Made by a program: the position numbers and the translations under genes
Assembly: GCA_914767715.1 (NCBI GenBank)
Contig: OU612075.1
Span: 13,580,001 to 13,644,000, forward strand
Source of the DNA: Membranipora membranacea
Lineage: Eukaryota; Bryozoa; Gymnolaemata; Cheilostomatida; Membraniporidae
Reading direction: 5' to 3'
Length of the DNA stretch: 64,000 nucleotides
Part shown: positions 59,250-64,000 of the stretch, piece after piece
Position numbering within the stretch: position 1 is the stretch's first letter
How the letters are laid out: every line of letters starts with the position of its first letter
Notes under the pieces: model-generated
Databases searched by the model: none
What the model was told of the DNA's origin: nothing
The model's input: the letters and a program-made list of their open reading frames with translations, nothing else

Positions 59250-59624
59250 TTAAAGGGTAACCAAGGTTTCGCAACAATGCATTAATGGGTAGTAAATAAT
59301 GTGCTAGGCAGCATCAGCTTTGTGCATTACGCGATGCAGAGCTCAAAGTAGTTGCTGACTCTAAGCTGGGTAACACTTCAGTTTGGGGGAGGTTCTAAGA
59401 CATTGCTGTAATGATGATAGAGCACAGGCTAAATAATAACAGGAACAGGACACTGCTCTGTGGTATTCTATTTTAGCTGAGTTTGAGTACCTGATGGAAT
59501 AAATGTTTCACAAGAATTCTGGCTGAATAATCATCCGAATTAGATTTTGTCTTTTACCCTTTGCAGAAGGCGCAATCTGCTATTAATCAATGAGAAGTTG
59601 TTTGAAACCCTGATTGCCCTTTAA
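59250..59624. mobile_element. MITE copy 2 (~375 bp, TTAA-flanked)
   Basis: About 90% identical by eye to copy 1 over its whole length (shared words such as GGGTAGTAAATAATGTGC and CTAAATAATAACAGGAACAGG). It has the same TTAA-bounded AGGG(C/T)AACC inverted ends; TTAA target duplications and GGG-type termini suggest mobilisation by a piggyBac- or Kolobok-like transposase. No transposase is in the window. Confidence 0.85.
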
Positions 59625-60084
59625 ATCAAGATCTGTTTGACCTGCACTTGTCCTGAGGTGCCACTTCCGCTCGTTGCCTCTCATGATAGACTCTAAATCC
59701 CCAAAGCCAGCTCGCTGATCCTTCAATGCTTATCTAAATTCTTTTTGACAACTTTTGTGATAGCCTCTTAAATTTTCGAGCACCTGTTACCTATGACTGT
59801 TCAATTTTGATTGAACAAATAGGAAATGAATGCAAGTGTTCAAAGTCAAAATAAGTAGACTACAGTATAAGGTGAAATCTTTGCACTCTTTAATAGGCCT
59901 AGGCACATGTAAATCATTAAACAGTAAACACCATCGGGGGAATATGGTATCTGGTGTGCTGAAAAACAGCTCTAGGTACCTGCATATTTAAAATCTTTAA
60001 CCGGTTAGCTTCTATAGCAGAGAAATTAGCTGCTGGTTGGAAATTAAGTGTAATTATAAATCTGATTGTAGACATTTGTAAATC
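59625..60084. other. Upstream region of IFT81
   Basis: Probable promoter and 5'UTR of IFT81. No TATA box or other defined site recognised. Confidence 0.4.
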
Positions 60085-63000
60085 ATGAGCGAGCAACTGA
60101 AGTACATCGTTCAGGTGCTGAACAAGCCTCCCTACAAGAAAAGCTTCAATCTCATAAGCTTTGATGGACTTGATCAGATCCAACTGCTGCAGGTTTTAAA
60201 TGATGTCTGCGCTGAAATAGATGGGGCTGTAAGTATAACTTTGTAAGAAATTTTACTTAAATTGACAAGTTTGCAGAATTTCACTCTTTAGGCTTTCACC
60301 TCAACCTGCATTATTGTTACGATGTATTCACTGAAACGCACAAGAAGTATAGATGAGTATAGATGAGACCACAGGCATCTTCCGCTCACATATTAACGTA
60401 AGACTTCACTGTGCCGTCTTAATCCAGCTATTTTACTTGTAGCCTCCTGCTGACATCAGAGATGAAGCTGTCGATCAGACTGCTGTTAGGCTGTTCACAT
60501 TTATGAGAGTTCTCAAGTTCCAACCTCTCAACAACGATCAGTAAGTTTTGTCTGGGTGTGAAGTTTGCGCTGGCATAGATTGCTCTGTTCAAGTCGTTAT
60601 AGAAAGTCTTTGAATTGAATTCAACTGGTGAGAGATCTGTTGTTGAAAACAATACAGTCAAGCAGGTTGATCATGGATACAATATTTTGATGTTTTCGAT
60701 GCTGTCAAACGCTGAGCAACATATAGAACCAAACCTAACGGCAGCAAGGTTACATTAGATGAGCTTATCTACAAATTACAAATTATTCCATCTGAAGCCA
60801 TCACCCTCACTTCAAGTATTTGGATCAGAGAGCTCTCTAACGTAATATTTTTCTACTTATGAACAGAAATGGGTTTAGACAAGCTCTGGTGACTGGAGAG
60901 AAGCCTCATATATACGCCGCCATCGAGTGGCTGCTTCAGAGACGAGATGATCTCAGGAAGCGAGCTTACCTCGCTAGATATCTAGTTAGATTGGATGTAC
61001 CGGCTGAGATCCTTCAGGATGGTAATGTCAACGATCTTTATACACAGGTCAGTAGAATCCACAAATAACTATAATTCAGTAATGATAACTGAAATGATCT
61101 GTCCTTGCTATTGCACTTGAATCCAACTCCTTGTACATCGAGTGTATTTAGACTCGAACTGTTGATGAAGGATCAGGTGAATGTATCTGATGGTTGAGTC
61201 GGATATAAAGCTGGCGTAAGCTCGTGTTTTTCGGTTCTAAATTGTGGTACTTGGCTGGGCAGCTGGTGTAAGTAGGTAGCACTGCGCACTAAGATGTCTG
61301 ACTATTAAATGAAGTTTCGGCCAAAGTTAAGCCCGATTATGGAGTTGAGCTTTTGTCAGGCAATTAAACACAAGTCTTCAATCACTGTGTCGATTTCAGA
61401 TGATGCCCCTATCTATTGTGAAACATCATAAGCCATCAATGTAAGCTGAGGGCTGTATAATAACAATCATCCAGTATACACAGCTTAACTCTTAAATGAC
61501 ACCAATTAGGTCTCCAATTTCTTGGTAAAACAACATTTTCAATTTGCAAACAAATTGATAAAATCCAGTTTTGTTTTGCAGTCTGCAGCTATTAGATGAT
61601 TTCCTCCAATATAGCCTAATGCAAAATTTCCAATTCATAATCTAATGCCTGATTTTAGTATGAAGCATGTATTGAAGACTTCAAGGAGTCTCACAAACTG
61701 AATGAACAAGCTAAGAATAGTGGGTTCAGCACTGTCGAGATAAAGAAAGACATCTCTTCTATGGAGGCTGAGAAAGAACAGGTATATATTGAGCCTGTCA
61801 ATGTCTGCAAGAAACGGTAAAATACTTGTCATTGACAGGTATTTATGATGATGAAGCTTTTGATCTTTTCTCTTGCTTATTGGAACCTGACAGGCTATGT
61901 CGCTGATGGTCAAACCCTGTGAAACATCTGTATTACTAAGATATAAGTCCAATCACAGTTTGCATGTTGATAATTGTCACCTAAGTAAGTTAAAATCTTG
62001 CTGCTGCAACATCAGAAAGATGACAATAATCGGTGTTTTATTGTTTGATTATATAAATTCACATTATATTAATATTTATTAGTTGTCTGCTCTCTGAACA
62101 GTTTGTAGATAAGTAAGACAACTCCAAGTTAGGATCATAATAAGATTATTATGTTATTTACCATATATAGATCGAGAAGAGGATTGATAAGTTAAAGAGA
62201 AAGGTAGACAGTAATCCCAACAGTGCTGCTATGATACAGATAGCCCGAAATCTACGTATGGAGAAAGACCGAGAACAGAAAATCTCTCAACAAAGAACTG
62301 ATCTCAGGAACTCGGTAAGCGTTGTGATAATACTGTTGCGCTCACTTTTTAAGTCCTCATTGAATTGGTTGGAAAAATAGCCATCCTTTTATAACAAGTA
62401 ATATCTTGCATAAGCAGTTCTTTACGTCCAGGCGAGTGATATGAAGAAGGTTGAAAAACAGCTGAACAATCTTATTTGAATGCTTGGACAGCTGATGGGA
62501 CCAATGAGACCAACAACAGAAGTTTTATAACCTGTAAACTGTTGAACATGGTAGCATGCTAAGATAAAAAATATGATGGCACCGTTATACACAGACATGT
62601 CTTGAAACTTTTACTGACCATATTTTGTTGTTAAATTCTGACTCGATATTATGACCATTCTGAATTGCCAGATTCGTACTATCGTATATTTGTACATTCC
62701 AAGACAGAAATTATTACAAGTTTTGCTACTGGCAGCCTCTATTATTTAAATAGGTAGAGAAAGTTGCTAAAATGTGTTGCTGTGTGGTAATTAATGCACA
62801 TCTGAATGATGTTACTCTGATACTCATGTATTATGTAGGCTGTCACATCGAGACTTGTGTCTATATTTAGATTGTGCATGGTGAGCAGCGAGTACAGAGG
62901 CTACAAGAAAAGCTGAGGGAGACAAGGCAGGCCAGTGTGGGAGCAACTCCTGAGGGTATGTGTTTAATTTTCATTGTTTCACTAAAACATTAAATCTGTA

Positions 63001-63533
63001 ATTGGAATTGTCAATGAAGATCTTACTTTGAACTTGGGGATCTGAATAAGGATTTAGTTTGGATCATCTGATTGAGGTAAATGGAAGTCCTTGGGCACTA
63101 ACCATCATTATCTAACTGAGTGAAATGGTTTTACATAAGTTTACAAACTTTTCCTCGTTATATGGTATTGTCAGTGACAGTGCCTGATGACATCTGATGA
63201 TCACCCAAACTGGGTCAATGCCCAAACCCTCTGCCGTCTCCTGACAACCCCGAAAATCACCCACAATGCCTCCAGATTGGTGCACAACAGAGCATAAAGA
63301 GCAATTTCTAGTCAATGTATCAATTAAATGCTACTGGTTAGTATATTTTCCATCTTCTTACTTTTCCAGGATTATTCCACAAGCTAGAAGAGGAGGTCAA
63401 GGTTAACACATATATGGTGAATGAGAAAATACCTAAAGAGCTTCAGGCCAGGAAGAAATATGTACAAGATGTGGAGAAAGTCGTATCAGAGCCAGCGATG
63501 GGGCAGAGTGATATCGATGCTCTCAATGATCAG
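60085..63533 (+). CDS. IFT81: Intraflagellar transport protein 81 homologue, first seven coding exons (partial)
   Basis: Exons: 60085-60228, 60443-60540, 60867-61047, 61659-61781, 62171-62314, 62871-62955, 63370-63533; together 313 codons in phase. The full protein is usually about 680 residues, so the rest lies to the right. It starts [21 protein letters not shown], followed by [49 protein letters not shown], then [11 protein letters not shown] and coiled-coil sequence, ending with [19 protein letters not shown]. The N-terminal calponin-homology-like domain (about 1-125) binds tubulin, with IFT74 as partner in the IFT-B complex; the basic KKS and RKRAYLAR segments are kept. It acts in cilium assembly. 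Confidence 0.95.
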
Positions 63534-63710
63534 GTAACAGGATATACCATTGACTTAAAAATGAATTGTATTAGTATATTAGGTTGTTTTATCACGGTTA
63601 TGATGGTATTTACTAGTATTTGATGTTGAGACCATCATATCTGCCACACAGGCAAATGTATTCTGTTTAGCTCAAAGATAACCAATTGTGGCTTAAATTC
63701 CGAAATTGCC

Positions 63711-64000
63711 ACCTAATTGGCAGATAATATGCACAAACTGATCTGCACAATCAGGGTATGAGATTAATTATCTAGCCTAGCGGTTCATAGTGGCTTAGTT
63801 ATCTGTCTTACTAGTTGACAATAATGACTCATCACCCAGTGTGTTAATTTTGTACCCTGATTTTGAGATCAGTTTGTGCAAAATATCTGCCCATTAGGTG
63901 ACAATGCTGAGATTGTAGCCATATATCATTACTTTTGAGTTATAACGAGTTCAATAAGCACACATTTGCCTGTGTGGGGCAGTGGTTTAAGAGTGATTGT
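63711..64000. repeat. Interspersed repeat with ~47-bp inverted arms in an IFT81 intron
   Basis: CACCTAATTGGCAGATAATATGCACAAACTGATCTGCACAATCAGGGT-like sequence at about 63711-63758 is the reverse complement, with few mismatches, of about 63852-63900 (ACCCTGATTTTGAGATCAGT ... GCCCATTAGGTG). The right arm plus what follows (GCTGAGATTGTAGC ... AAGCACACATTTGCC) also matches 36220-36420. The element probably extends past the window edge. Confidence 0.65.

Noticed and set aside
1-64000. CRISPR array, operon or prokaryotic mobile system
   Set aside because: No regularly spaced direct repeats with unique spacers; all recognised genes are spliced or typical animal genes.

Overview
This is nuclear DNA of an animal: AT-rich, with spliced genes (GT..AG introns, short exons of conserved phase) separated by long non-coding stretches full of degenerate transposons. 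The gene set (an FMR1/FXR homologue, TRIP13, SPCS2, IFT81, rhodopsin-class GPCRs, secreted CUB/MAM proteins) and the mobile elements (Ty3/gypsy, LINE, P-element/THAP9-like, TTAA-flanked MITEs) suggest an invertebrate metazoan, probably marine. I cannot fix the phylum from sequence alone. All splice models below come from reading splice sites, phases and homology by eye; no transcript evidence was available.

Layout. 1-1822 (-): first two coding exons of an FMR1/FXR-type RNA-binding protein, which runs off the left edge. It is divergently paired with 3188-11529 (+), a complete nine-coding-exon TRIP13 (pachytene checkpoint AAA+ ATPase). 13803-14939 and 20130-21146 (-): two intronless paralogous GPCRs. 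Between them lie a 748-bp terminal-inverted-repeat element, a U2-snRNA-headed insertion bounded by 16-bp direct repeats, and fields of degenerate repeats. 22654-29012 and 30218-37641 (-): two tandem ten-exon paralogues encoding signal peptide, RVKR site, CUB, CUB, Thr/Pro mucin-like linker and MAM domain. They share exon layout but differ greatly in linker length. 39325-40137: relic of a P-element/THAP9-type transposase. 42038-43063: LINE relic. 43767-44798 (-): two-exon secreted cysteine-rich protein built of four related modules. 46265-48330 (-): SPCS2, the signal peptidase complex subunit. 50689-52200: LINE fragments. 52481-56978 (+): a full-length but inactivated Ty3/gypsy-type LTR retrotransposon with 164-bp LTRs and a 5-bp target duplication. 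58746-59624: two neighbouring copies of one MITE. 60085-63533 (+): the first seven coding exons of IFT81, which continues past the right edge.

The genes do not form one pathway. FMR1/FXR, TRIP13, SPCS2 and IFT81 are conserved housekeeping or cell-biological genes. The GPCR pair, the CUB-MAM pair and the cysteine-rich gene are lineage-expanded cell-surface or secreted genes. The best candidates for something undescribed are the four-module cysteine-rich protein, the CUB-CUB-mucin-MAM tandem pair with its expanding repeat exon, the U2-headed insertion, and the TIR element families.
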